Position numbers and translations under genes: made by a program. Shown here piece by piece: positions 23,601 to 36,642 of a stretch of DNA of 64,000 bases. Source of the DNA: Anthostomella pinea (lineage: Eukaryota; Ascomycota; Sordariomycetes; Xylariales; Xylariaceae); NCBI GenBank assembly GCA_963556695.1, contig CAUWAG010000007.1, positions 3,100,001 to 3,164,000 on the forward strand, written 5' to 3'. The notes under the pieces were generated by a model. That model searched no databases and was not told where the DNA came from. It saw only the letters and a list, made by a program, of their open reading frames with translations. The first letter of the stretch is position 1. Each line of letters opens with the position of its first letter.

Positions 23601-26600
23601 TGTACGTGTCGTATCGCCTCTGGTTTGAAATCAACTCATCAATCTCTCTGTGACAGTTACCGCTGCCGGGACCTTTTGTAGTCGATCCATGCTCACAGCT
23701 GTGTTATTTGCACTCGCAGTAGAATACATAGTTGGATTGAAATACATAGTTGAATTGATAGTTTATGTTACTGTTACCATGATTGTTTCTACTCCTAGCT
23801 GTACATCTTATCGACGATACTGTCTCTAATGCAGGCATGTACATGCACTCACTGCTTGGCGGACTGGAGGCTCTGCTCTTACATATTCGTGCACCAGTCA
23901 CAATATTCCTCTTGCTGCGTGTGGGTGACACACTCACAAAGCCTTGCTTGAGATTAATTGCCGTCCTTGGACAAGAAGTGCAGATTGGCACCCGTGTCGG
24001 AAGACAAGGCAGAAATCTGTAGGTCGTAAAGGCAGCGAGTGCCACCAACATTAATAATAATTATGATCATGTCCCTGAGGTAATTAGCCCGGTAACAGAA
24101 TCACCGTTACTGTGACCTATACCAGTACGTGTGTTACCTGACGACATGGACCCTCGCATTGAATGTGAGAAAGCCAAGCCGCTTAATTGGCTGAAATTGG
24201 ACCTCGTCTTCTGGCCAATGGCATGTTGTAGTCATTCACGGATAGGAAGGCAGGGGCTCCCTGTCTGCCAAAGGGCTGCAGCAGTTGCGCGGTGGGGCAC
24301 GGTAGCGGTACGTACCTCGGTCCCTTCCATTGAAGTTCCACTAGTAGCACAGTGAACTGCGCGGTGAGGCACTGGGGACGAGGACAGAGTGCAGGTGCCA
24401 ATTGCTGTCGTTGCAGTGCCGCGTACAGCGCGCAACATTGAACCAGCTGGAGCACCTGCAACCATGGCACCGCATGGGCCACACCGCATGAGACCCCGAG
24501 GGGCCACCGCCTGTCTCCCACACAAGAGCGTGCAGACAGAGGGAAGATCCCCTGCAAAGAGCGGTCGACGACAACGCCCCACTCTTCACCTCCCCCTACC
24601 TCCTGCAGCCCAGTGGACGGGCGGGTGGCCATCCGACCGACGGCCGAACACGTTCTGAGGTCGTGTCTCAGCATCACAATGCATCATCCATCCACCCACC
24701 CACCCGATTCATCGTTTGCGAGCCTCAGACGGGCGTACAGAGTATGCGGCATGATGGCGGCACCTTTTGAGGCTCGCGAGTTCGATCCAATTTTTCAACA
24801 CTCTGCCCGCTCCTTGCATTGCCCGTGCCAGACACACAAACGCCGGGCATCAACAACCAACCAACAAACAGACAGACAGACAGACAATAGGTACGATGGG
24901 CGTTTCGCGTTGCATTACATCATCGCCTCGGTCGCATAGGTACTGCCTCTGCTCGCTCCCATCGAACACTGCATCCCATTTAGGGTAGATTCAAGTCGTC
25001 TTCCTCGCCGAACCGCTCATCACTCCTCGCTAGGAAATACTACCTTGTGCGGCGAGAACACACGACCTAAATCCGCACGCTTCGCCGTCTGCCAGCGCAA
25101 CATCGAGCTCATTGGAAATCGAGGGCTTTCAAGGTTCCGCTCTTCTACGACTGGGCTGTCACAGGCATGACAGGAGCCGTCACTACCACCATCCCCCGCG
25201 GTTATGACTTATCAAACCCCTTGCCGCACGCGGCACAGGAACGGCTCCTCCACCTACTCGGCGTCTAGGAGCAATCCGAATCGCGAAGCGAAGTGTTATC
25301 GCCGAACTGCCTGCCGGCCCAACAGCCTACAACACGCAGGCAAGCAAGGGGCAATCTTGGAACTTAATATGTTGGCAGTTGGCACTCATTCTGTTAAATT
25401 GCAGTAGTATCCGGCTTCGTTCCTCTCGGTAGGTACGCCCGGGCTGTTGGTCGGCGCGCGCATGAGTGAGTCCGTGGCATGATCCAAGTCCTCCTTTCCC
25501 CTGATTGCCAATCCGCGGTACCCGCAGCGAGGGTAGCATCTTCATATTGAGCATGCCGGGCCGCAATCGCCTCGACCGGTGTTCGCTTGCCAGGATGCTT
25601 TTCTTGTTGGTGACTCGCCAACCAACATCGGCCGATCGAACGATGAAGCAATTCGGGATACCGGGTCGATCTGGAATAGCAGGCTCTGTTGTGTGTTCAC
25701 ATGTTCAGTGCCATGGTACGTACAGGTGGACTAATAAATGGCAGAGCCACGTATGTCGAAATCATACATGGGATTCTCTGCACGGCCTCGGGTTTGACGA
25801 TAATGCGAGAGTAGTACTCGTTGTTGTTGGTCTTGCTAACTACATAGCCTGGCTGCATTATCCAGATCACCAGATCTTTTGGTGCGTCTCCAACCAACCA
25901 ACATATTGGTTGTGCTGCAATGTTGGCCTGTGGCCGGGAGCTGTGTGACGGTGCGCACATCACTGGGTCGCATTTCAATCTGGAGTCGTGGACATACGTC
26001 CGCGTGCGAAGTGCCAACGCTGTATTTTTCCGTGCCTGCTGCCGGGATGATCAGGAGGTCGGAACTCACCAGCGGACACGTCAGACGGAGCGGGCGCTGT
26101 TTGACGCGGCACCTCCGGAAGCTATGGAACGTTAATAGTACCAAGACTGCTTGCTTGCTTAAAGGGTTCGAGGACGTAAGGAGCCCCGGATTAGCATGGA
26201 GCCTTGTATTTGCCCATCACTGTGTGTCCAGGATGTTCTCCCCAAACCAACATCACCGGATCATTCACCTGGAAAGCATCTATAACGCAAGTCCATGGCC
26301 TGAGAGTCGGCTTTCCGTCGTCTACCGAGTCGATTTTGCGATAGTGCATCTGGGCTCTTGAGAAACCCGAACACCGGCAGAACCAGACCAACATACCCCG
26401 GAGCCGAACATGGACAAGGGGTCAGCGAGGATCACCATCCATCTATTATGTACGGTGTCCCATGCGAGCCACAGGGCTGCAGCAAACAAGCAGTCTCGTT
26501 CTCGGATGTGCAAGGTGGGTCAAAAGATACCTTGTCTGTTATAGTGCTCTCTTCTCGGTCGTGCAAGATGGGTCATCAGATACCTCTCTATACTCCGCAG

Positions 26601-29600
26601 GGCCACGGAGGTTACGTCGCCTCTCAATCTACCTAAAAGGAGCACGACGCAATGACAAGCTGGATGCTTTCTTGTGACAGGCACGTCCGAACTGTTCTCG
26701 CATCATGCAGCAGCACTGCAACATCCAGCTGTCGGCTGTCGGATAGGGGCTGCGTTGATTGGATGACGAAGCCACGGTATCTTTCCTACTGTGGTATCTA
26801 TCTGGGGAATAGTGGAATATGCACGTGGAGAGTGTACAGTGTGCACACCCTCCGGCCCATCTTAGCGTTCCTTCACGGCCGCCGTTGTCAGAACTTATTT
26901 TTCTTTGGCGATCCTCCCCCATGCCAACCCCTGGCTGCCTGGGGCTGCCCAGCAGGCAGCAGGTTGGCAGCCACCGCATCATCCGCGCCTGCCGTCTTCC
27001 TGTTGGAGCACCAGGTACCTTAGTATGTACGTACAGCGGTATCGTCGAACTCGCAAAGGGTAAACCATTTACACCGTAACGATGTCGTCCGATGCTCAAC
27101 GATATAAGAACAAACCGCCTGTCCGCAGCTTTACAACTTCGAATTCGGAACTTTCGTCAGTTACTTACTTTCAGGGTGTGCAAGGACCACACATAGCGGA
27201 ATCTATCCCGGTTTGAGGAAGACTGCCATATGCGGAAGGGCAGGCGAGGCAGCATGGATTATGGACCAGCCAATCTCAGATCTCCAAAGCCGATCCGCCT
27301 AATCAACGAGCGGGCGAGGAGGCGTGGTGGCTCAGGAGCATACGGAGATTGAAAGTTGGCCATGCACCCATGCTAGGCCTCTGATGGAACTAATGTATTG
27401 CGTGTAAGGCACAGCACTTGCGGTTCCGAGATGCTCCTGATATCTACCTGGAACGGGCTCCTTGTCTATGCCTGTCGGCGCAAAATGGGTCGCCTCTTCA
27501 AGGACATCCATTGCTAGTGAATCTTCGAAGCTTTCTTGCCTACCCCATAGTCTGGCATTTGGCTCATCTGAGTTCAGCTCTGGATACGAAACGGGTTGAT
27601 GCTGGTTCGGATACGTATAAGGTACCGGCTCCTTCAGTGCCGCAGATCCCTGCGCAACGTGGCTCAGGAGTCAGCTGTAGATACCCCTCTAGGACTTGGG
27701 ATGAAGTCATCGGCCGAGGCTCAGCATGTCCATAGGGCTCAGCAACAATTTCCATACGAGCATCAACATTGTATGCCGCGTTCACAGCTAGCTGTCATTG
27801 ACATGGAACAATAGCTCTATACCCGTCAACTACCATGAATGATGACAATGGGCTTGTCGAGTTACCCCATGGGGGTGGGTAGGCATTCATAACTCATCAG
27901 ATGGGATGAAGCCAACATGACGGGCCCAAACGTGGCCTACCCCGGACTCTCCTGCGGCCGCTGGACGCGGCCGACCACCTGCTCACCTGCTCACCTGCTC
28001 CTCGGACGCTGCCGTGTCACCGTGAGACAGGCAGGCAACTGCTGGAGAACGCCATTGTATGACTAAAAGCCCTCTATTCGAGAACAATGGAGTGTGTTAG
28101 TTTGAGACACGGCTACAGGTTCGGTGTGCAATGTCTCGCTTCAGCCGCATCTCCGCCTTTCTCGTTTCCTACAAGATGATCGCCGACCTGCTTCCTACAA
28201 GGCTTCGGCGGAGCGGGCTATCAAGCAAGCCACCATCTTCCTACCTCCCTTCTCCGTCGATATGGCTTTATGTCATGTCGGCCCCCAACGCAGCTAGCCA
28301 GCCTGCCAGCCTACGTACTCGTATGCGCACAGCCAAACATACGGCGTTCCAGGAAGAAAAGGACACGCTGAAGATCTTGGCCTGCCGCCCAGACTGGACG
28401 GTCTGGTGTTGCCTCTTCGGCGCTTTCACGGCGCGCCTCCTTCCTGAAAGGTTGCACGTCCTACAGAGACACGGAAAAGGTACCATACATAGTGAATGTG
28501 TACTATCTTCGCTCTCGGCTGCCGGTTAATACGCTGGTACGCAGGATTCGCACGACTGGTCGCAAGGCGGCTACGTGTATAGTCTTGATCTATTTCCGTG
28601 AGGCTTCTGCTTCGGGCATGGTTTCCCTCTTGGGGTCTGAGCAGCGAACCCGACCCTATGTTGCCAACTTGACCACCCGCCAATGGCCACTGGTCAGTGA
28701 CCAGTGGTCAACAATAGCTTCCGGTGTCGACCACTTATACGGCTCGCACATGAGCTAGTAGTGGTGTAATGATAGGAGCAGCCATCAATTCAAGACCACC
28801 ACTACGTACCATACCGCCATACTGCCATACGCCGTACATCACACGCTACCTACTCGGTCCCCAAATAAAATGCCTGCAGCGAAAGATGGAAGCATAGAGC
28901 TGAGACACGCGCAGACGCCTCGGGGGTCATCTACTCCCGCGTAACGCAATACAAATCCACGACAACCCCGCGTGACGCGGGTGACACGAGTGGCTGACTG
29001 ATTGCACTATTCTTCGGTGTACGCAAGCACCACATTGTCATGCATCCATTCGAGGCTGTCTGTGCGGCTGGGTTGTTGCTCCTCGCTATAGTATTACGTT
29101 AAGTATCCATAGGTATATGCTATCGACCCGGGCGCGAACGGTGGCATAGGTGGGCTGGGACGGAGATCCGGGCGCGAGCTTCGGAGCCGAGAACTTGCCA
29201 TCCACCCGCCCCTTCAGCAGCACTTCGGTACCGGTATACCTATCTACGTAAACACCAGGCACAAGCGGGCTCATGATATTGTATCTACTGTTCCGGTCTA
29301 TTCATAACGTCTTTCTAGACAGTTCCAGTGGTCGCTGTGAAGTCCTCGCTGCCTGTATGCCAGGAATAGATTCCTCAAAGGCGTATCCAAGGCTCCGACA
29401 CACCGCTACGCAGACAATTGGACTCGTAGGGTTCATGCACCCAACTCAATACACACAGCTGGACGGGACACACGTCTCAGCTCCGCGAAGAGCCAGTTGC
29501 TGTGTGTGGGTGATGGCGGGCTGGAATCGACCGTCATCTGTCGACCCCTTCCTGGCCCGTTCTGGTATCCCTGCTTCCCTGCGCTGTGCGACGCTCGGCG

Positions 29601-31730
29601 TGCATGCGATGGGGTTCGTTCTTGACCTCCTCCGACGCCCGTCTCATCCATCCATATACTGCACCACCAGCTTCAGCTGCTACCTAGGCGCCATCACGTG
29701 AATGCGCCAAGAGACCAAGCCGTCAAGCCATCAGTCTTGTTATTCTGCTATTCTCCGCATTATTCTATCGATGCGGTGAGGGGAGTGAGGCGGAAACGCC
29801 CATGGCCGGGTCGAGAACCTCGGCGGCTGAAAGGGGAACACGGGGACGGTGACGAGGCGCTGGAATAGGCTTTCGGCCTACATACCCCTCCCTCGCTTGT
29901 TTGCTTGCTTGCTGTTCAACCGTAGTCAACTCGTTACGAGTCTATGGATGCTATCCCGACCCCGACTCCGGCCGGCCGTCATGCTCAACTCCCAGGTGTC
30001 AGCGTAAGGACGGTGGAGGTGGAAGTGAATGGTTGTCGATTCTAGAGGCCGCTACTGCGCGCCCCTATACCACTTCTCCTGATGTAACCCCGCGCGATAT
30101 AGAGAGAGTAGCAATCCGTGGCGTTGGGGCAAGGGGATGCAAGGCCAGTGAGCTGCCGTTGCCTCGTTCTGCCCTACGAGAGCTGAATCAACTCCGACGC
30201 CTCAGAGACGCCGTCTTTAAAGCGGGCACAAGCCTCTTCTGCATTGCGGCTCGTCTTATATACCCGAGTATCTAAAAAGAAGAAAAATGGGCAGGACATC
30301 TGGAGAGATCGTCTCTCCCGCCGCCTTGGCCTTGGGTTGCTTGGGGGGGACGGATCGCATCAAGCGCCTTTGTAGCTACCACCCCAAGCTACCCCCCGTT
30401 TGCACAAGCTGATGGGCATTGATGGCGGAGGAGGGTCTGGTAGCGGTGGTGATTCAGATTCTTTCCCGTGCCGCGTAGACATTTCCACCTAGCATTTCGT
30501 AAGTGTAAAAGCAGTTGAGTCATGCAGAGGAACAGCAAACCAACCCTGTCTCGCAGGCTGAACCATACTTCAGCCGCACTTTCCAGGCCCATGTGGATGG
30601 GGCCGCTTCCGGATGCGATGTTCTCGGTGGCACCGGCAGAGGACTCTAGACATATACAATGCTCACTGAGTACCGGCCCGCTCCCACCCTTCGAGTAGAT
30701 AAGGGGGAGAAGGGGGCAAAAGCCCAAAAAGGGCAAGCAAGTTATCGAGCAAACTGTCCAGGGCGGCATACATCCACCCAAACCACCGGGCTTGGGGATT
30801 GGGTACGACACGGCGGTTGCGGTGGCGGCATGTGTGCGTGGAGGATAAGAGATGAACTTTGCCGCCATCTCGCTTCAAGAGCGCATATTATCGCTTTGGA
30901 GTTTCTATTCTCGATCTCCTGATGAGGGCTCCTATGGGCAAGCGAAGCACCCCGATCTTTATGCACGGAAACTGTTCCTCAACCTCTCGTCAGTCCTTCG
31001 TCCCTTGACTAAAGCAGGTAGCTATCTGACGAGTCATGACGGAAACAGGGCAAGTAGGATCTACGTATGGCAAGTACGTTGACGTAGGATATCTCAGCTA
31101 GAACACCCATTCAGGGACAGGGTCGAGCCGTCCACTCCGCCCCTGGGCTAACATTCACTGTTTATGCCGCTGCAGAAGCTAACGACATCTTCATTCTAAG
31201 AACGGGCTCTATTTCCCAAGGGCGCGCATGAATAAACACGATGCCCCAATCTTCACTGATGGGATCACGCCGTACCGGTTCAGAGGGGAATTGGCCTCGT
31301 TCGAGTTGCGCGTTGCGGACCTAGGCCGTTCCAACAAAACGCTGAGCGCGGCCCAGAGAGCGACTGAAGGGGAGAAATATCCCTATACCTTCTGCTACGT
31401 TTTTCCTTCGTAAATCTATCTGGAGGACTGCGTCTGCGGAGATCAAGCATCGTCTCTCGTCATACGGCCGAGTGGCAACCGGACTTCAGTATCGTGGAGC
31501 GACATCCCCGCCACCTTCGAAGACCAGCTATGGCCTTGCGTATCTCGTCGCCGAGGGGAAATCAAGTGCGACCGGAACGACCCTTGCGCCAACTATACTT
31601 CCTCCAAAGCTCAGTGTACCTATGCGATCTAAGAAGCGAGCCTGCAACGTCAGGCTGTGGCATTTCGGGGGCGCTGCGCTGAGCCGCGACAAAAGGCGTA
31701 ATTCACCTCGGCTCCGTCATGGACGATCGA

Positions 31731-31770
31731 TGTGTATGTGTGTGTATGTGTGTGTGTATGTTTGTGTGTG
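31731..31770. repeat. TG/TA microsatellite
   Basis: About 40 bp of TGTGTATG-type repeat with small interruptions, 0.3 kb upstream of the broken HET gene. Confidence 0.85.
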
Positions 31771-32095
31771 TCAACGATATCCTGCCAGCGCTGCGAAAAC
31801 CCCGTCTAAACGCAATCATCAACCATCCAGACCAGCCAGCATCAGCTTCGTACGCAGAGTCTCAAGAACAGACCTAGGTCGTGCTGCCGATTGATGAGCA
31901 GCTGACCAATGATCGCATTGCTATGGTCCTCGAGTGCCTTACGCAAGATGGGCGAATGCCAGGGCAGATCTGCAGGTGACTTCGCGTAAGCAGTGGTGGC
32001 GAAGCTCTCTGCTCCTGGGTCGCGTAGATATATACCCGCTGCTCCTTTCAGCTCTCCCTCAAGTCCACCAACATTGCAGCTTTACACGATCGACC

Positions 32096-33941
32096 ATGTG
32101 GCTAATCGACGTCGAGACAATGGGACTCAAATGGTTCATGGGGAATGAGTGGACTCCTCCGTATGCCATTCTGTCGCATCTTTGGGGACCTGATGAGTCG
32201 CTGTTCCACGATTTTGTACGAGAGACCGGACGGCATAAGATGGGGTCTCAGAAGATCTTGCGATGCTGCCAACTAGCCAAGCGCGACTCTCTTAACTGGC
32301 TCTGGGTGGACACATGCTGCATCAACAAAGAGTCTAGCGCCGAGCTCTCCGAAACTATCAACACGATGTTCCAGTGGTACGAAAAAGCGGCAGTCTGCTA
32401 CACTTACCTGCCCGACGTTCTGGATATCTACGAGACGTCGAACGAGGATAAGTTTACTGACAGCCGTTGGTTTCGTCGAGGTTGGACGCTCCAGGAGCTT
32501 ATAGCTCCACAAGAGGTCCATTTCTATGATGAGAGCTGGAAATATATCGCCTCTCGGAGCGCATTGGCGGACCAGATCGCTAAAGTCACGAACGTTGACG
32601 TTGCCTTACTCCAGGAGCGTCGTGGACAGGTCTCGAGCATGCTCAGTAACTACAGCGTCGCTCAGCGTCTTTCGTGGGCTGCTAATCGCGAAACGACTCG
32701 GGAAGAGGATCAGGCGTACAGCTTGCTAGGTATCTTCGGCATCAGTATGTCTATGCTTTAGTTATGGCGAAGGAACCAAAGCTTTTTCGCGCCTTCAAGA
32801 AGAGATCATGCGATCCACTGCAGACTTGTCCATACTCGCCTGGTCCCCTACGCCTGGATCGATCGCCGAACGTGCTCAGCAGCCCTTGGCCTGTTCGCTA
32901 GCAGACTTCGCCAAGGGCGGAAAGTTGATACCTACCCAGCAACCAACCGGCGCGGCCTGGTACAGCGAGACGACATTGACTAACGCTGCCCTGCGAATCA
33001 CCACGTCGGTTCGCGAAGTACCAAATCCCGGGACCACGGAGAAGCAGCTTGTTGCAATTCTGGGCTGTTGAAACGATGATGATTTTACGACTGTCGTTGC
33101 ACTGGAAGTGTGACCCATCCGAACGACAAAGCTTGCCGAGGCTATGCAGCACGATACTATGCGCTGTACACTGGGATGGTCTGACAAGCCAGAGAAAGAT
33201 AGGCTAATCCTGGTCGACATTCTCAACGCAGCGGATAACTCCACAGTCAAGAACATCACGTTCGACCGAAGCAATCCAACACAACGATCCGTATCGACAA
33301 ACCGTCGACGTGACTGGACAGATGTTGGCTGCGGTTCTCGGAGCCTTCCCTAAACAAAGAATGGAAGACCATCGATGTGTATCCCAAACAATACTGGAAC
33401 TATACTAGCCGGACATTAAGCAAGGAACGAGAAACGACAACAAGATCCAAAAGCGTCGACCAACCCGGTCGGTGTGCTCACTTCGGGGTACGTATCAGTG
33501 TTCGGCTTGCCCGTACATGGTGCGATCGCATTGCAAAGCCCGAAAGGAGCTAGGGTTGCCGTCCTCTTCTGCCAGCGCAGTGCTTCCTTGAACGACGGTA
33601 TCACATATGATCTGATGGAGTACGACAAGTCCACCTTCCAGTCACCCGACAGACGACTACTCGATCGTAATGTTGGCACAGGATATCGACTTACGCTCTC
33701 CGACGGCTCCGCATTCGAAATTGTCTTGCACGTCAACGAGATCTCGGAAAGGGTTGTCGCGCATCTGTCTGTGACGTCTGGATCATCCGACGTTCGAACA
33801 AAGACACCGAGAGAGAACGACACCCTACATGGCTCTGGCCCTCTACGTAACCCTCTTGACCGCTTCAAGAAGCATCACAGCTCCCCCAGTTCATTCTATA
33901 TCTGGCATATACGACGTTATTTCCTACCAGTGGTCGAATAA
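32096..33941 (+). pseudogene. HET-domain (heterokaryon incompatibility) gene, broken
   Basis: HET-domain proteins mediate non-self recognition and cell death between fungal individuals. From the ATG at 32096 the frame encodes the classical start MWLIDVETMGLKWFMG, then YAILSHLWG, LNWLWVDTCCINK, FTDSRWFRRGWTLQELIAP and EEDQAYSLLGIFGISMSML. A TAG at 32759 follows. The expected continuation YGEGTKAFSRLQEEI resumes in another frame four bases later, so a small insertion has broken the gene. That frame runs to a TGA at 33069, after which DDDFTTVVALEV is still readable, then another TGA. A longer open piece (33474-33941) containing GARVAVLFCQRSASL may be the C-terminal end. Introns cannot explain these breaks, since the candidate at the first would be only 17 nt. 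The family is certain; the exact right end is not. Confidence 0.85.
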
Positions 33942-35534
33942 AGGCATGGCTTTTTCAGCTGGACACATCTGGTACAATGGGTTCTCCCTCCATCACGCCG
34001 GACCTAAATTCAAGGTCAGGATCGGACATACTTTTCAGAAGGAAATATGTACGATTTACCTTGGATGAGCGACACGAGTCGCAGGCAGAATGCCGCAGAC
34101 GATCTGATTGGCTTTCATAGGAGTCCACGGTGAAGTGGGTAGGTTTTTCTTTCATGTCTTGAGAGAGAATTCCGAACATGGTGGCTGGGATGCATTAGCC
34201 AGCCAGTATTTACAATAGGAACTCAAGTTATATCATATTCAGAGGGCTGATATAGGCAACAAGAGATTCGAAAATCGATAGATCATGTGTTGGGCTAAGT
34301 ATCCTCTTTACGGTCCTCTCCGGCCGGAAATTTCTGCATTGTGACCCCCAATCTCAAACGCCTTACCATTCCTGTAGTTACCACGGGCCGGCTCGATGAC
34401 TCGCGTGAGCTGTATCCGATCTGACTAAAACATCATGGCAGGAAGCCGGGTTTCGCTCCCCGTCCATCTCTGAAGCCGATCTAACGTCTGGCGACTAGTT
34501 GTTTGCAGACAATTACCATGTTACAACACGAATCTTTGGCAGGGGAAGCCGGCTGGGCATGTTTGTGTTGCATAGTATCTTCGTTGGTAGGGGTGGTACT
34601 TCTGAACTACACAGGGCATGAAACTATAGATCGACTGTCTATTTCTTGGAGCTATGCCGGAATGTCCCGCGGCCAAGGGACCAGTATTGTAGCCCCATCT
34701 TCCTTACTGGAAACTTGGTAACCCTATTGGGACATCCGTGCATTGCGCCGTGTCATACCAGCGACGCGGACAGATAGATGAGATGATGAGTGGCGGCTGA
34801 CAGTGTGTAGTACGGCAAACAACAACCCCTCACCGCTCCGACCAAGTCAGGGTTAACGGTAACAAGTCAGCCGCTATCAAGTCGCTAAGCAGATAACGTG
34901 TTTACAGCTGTGTGCCTTCCGGACGTCTATAGAACAACCCCTAATACAAAAAAAAAGGTACATGCATGTCTTAGTCAGAAGTCTGGTCTGGAACTCCAAG
35001 GGGGAGGGTGTGGGGTTTGACCGAAACCGTTGTATTCCCACACAGCCCCGACGACATAGACCCCTGAATCGACGACATAGACCGAACAGTATACGCAAGC
35101 TCGGCTGTATATCATTGCAACACTTTGGTAGCACGTGGCTCACAGAGCCCTGACCTTATGCAGACTTTCCTGAAGAAGCACGAGGCGACGACGCCGCCTC
35201 GGGGCGCATTCATCTATTGTGGGCGTACAAGCCTGGAAAACATCTTCTGTATCTAGCCTATCAAGGTTATGGACTCTAGAGTATTTGGAAATGCATCTGC
35301 AGTCGAGGGGAACTCAGAACCTGGCCAACTTATCCCCGCCCCCAAGTAACGTTGCCTACTCAGTTGAACAGAGTAAACGACTGGGAACCTCGGTTCGGTG
35401 GTGTACGTCAGTCTGGGCAAATATCGCGTACCCTTATATCATTATCAGAACGGTGGGACGCAGGGCGAGTCCAGGACCTCGTCATCACTGGAAGCCAAGT
35501 AGTCATGTTGCGTCCAATACCAAACTACCTAACT
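33942..35534. other. Intergenic region between HET relic and dehydrogenase
   Basis: Nothing recognisable apart from the 3' flank of the dehydrogenase gene. A GGGTTTCGCTCCC at about 34447 resembles a tRNA T-arm, but no cloverleaf can be built around it. Confidence 0.5.
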
Positions 35535-36642
35535 TTACTGAACATGCGCCATCTCCTTGCTAAGCTCCCAGAGCCGTTCTTCTCCCTCTTGGTTATAAGC
35601 ATAAGGCGCAAACCCATACTCCAAGCCATCCCCATCGCTCGGGCACGGCCTCACCGACATCGAAGCCATCTCCAGATACAGCCCTCCCCTCCCCTCCAGT
35701 TCCCCCGAGACAGCCCCATAAACGCTCGTCGCGCAGGCCTGTTCTACACTTGAAAAGTACCTCTGCATCCTTGGATCCTTCAACACCGCCTCCATCTCAG
35801 CGGCGGAGTGCTTCTGCAGATTCGGGCTCGTGAAGGAACCCGGGTGCACCGCGTAGCCGTGCAGGCCTTGGGCCCCGTAGAGCCGCTCAATCTGGTTGGC
35901 CATGTAGATGTTGGCCGTCTTGCTGGACCCGTACGCGAGCCAGCCGTTGTAGGCGCCCTCGCCCTCGAAGTTGATGTCGTCGAACCGGACTTCGGCGTAG
36001 CGATGGCCCGCCGAGGAGACGTTGACCACGCGCGAGTGGAACGACGGGGTCGAGCTGGCGAGGAGCAGGTCTTTCAGCAGGTAGAATAGGAGAAAGTGCG
36101 ACAGGTGGTTGGTCATGAACTGCAGCTCCACGCCGTCCTTGGTTCGCGTCTCTGGCGTGTTCATGACCTGGCTCGCTCACGGGGTTAGAAATGCGACTGA
36201 CTGGATGCATTATGCAGAGAGGGGCAGGCCGGCTTACAGCTGCGTTGTTGATCATGATGTTCAACCCGCTGCTCTGCTTGCGGAACTCATCAGCGCAAGC
36301 CCGTACGCTCGCCAAATCCGCCTGGTCCATCACGAGCAGCCGCACGCGCCCAGTGTCAAGCAGCGCCGAGCCAAGCGCCTGCTTGCCCTTCTCGAGGTTG
36401 CGGACCGTGCCATACACCATCGCGCCCGTCATGGCGAGGGCACGAACGGTCTCGACCCCGATGCCGGACGAGACGCCCGTGACGAGCACGACCCGGTCGG
36501 CCCACGACCCAGCGAGATTCTCGTCGTGGACGACCTGGCTGCCAGTGGGACGTGAGTCGCCAGGGCCGTTCATGGTTTCCCACCTGGCGCGCTCGGCGTA
36601 GCGGCCGGTGAGTTGGAAGGGCGTCTTGGAGACGAAGGTCAT
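35535..36642 (-). CDS. Short-chain dehydrogenase/reductase (retinol dehydrogenase / WWOX-like)
   Basis: A NAD(P)-dependent oxidoreductase of the classical SDR fold, most like the fungal retinol dehydrogenase/WWOX-like group; its substrate cannot be told. Exons 36642-36238 and 36167-35535 give 345 residues, with a 70-nt intron of phase 0 that joins NNAA to VMNTPET. The cofactor motif TGVSSGIG is at residues 55-62, NNAA at about 132-135, the catalytic Ser in VVNVSSAGHRY near 186 and the YGSSK motif at 214-218, so the active site is complete. About 45 residues precede the Rossmann fold. There is no signal peptide or membrane segment. It is read in the same direction as the SREBP gene, about 1.07 kb away. 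Confidence 0.92.

Larger units (their letters stand above)
15782..32095. other. Gene-poor stretch of about 16 kb
   Basis: I read both strands for family motifs and for exon/intron patterns like those of the hidden methyltransferase gene and found none I can defend. Open frames here are short, lack codon bias and overlap on both strands. Short simple repeats are scattered: the poly(G) run at 17593, GACA repeats near 24867, the 8-bp unit CACCTGCT at 27982-28005 and TG/TA repeats at 31731. The first ~1 kb holds the bZIP promoter. The region may contain decayed genes or non-coding transcripts that cannot be seen by eye. Confidence 0.5.

Noticed and set aside
24700..24800. Possible tRNA around AGTTCGATCCAATTTTT
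   Set aside because: A B-box-like motif and T run are present, but there is no A box or fold upstream.
32743..32761. Intron reading of GTATGTCTATGCTTTAG to rescue the HET frame
   Set aside because: It would be about 17 nt long, far below any spliceosomal intron, and would remove conserved residues SMSML.
34381..34480. Possible tRNA around GGGTTTCGCTCCC
   Set aside because: Only a T-arm-like hairpin can be drawn. No acceptor stem, anticodon arm or A box fits.
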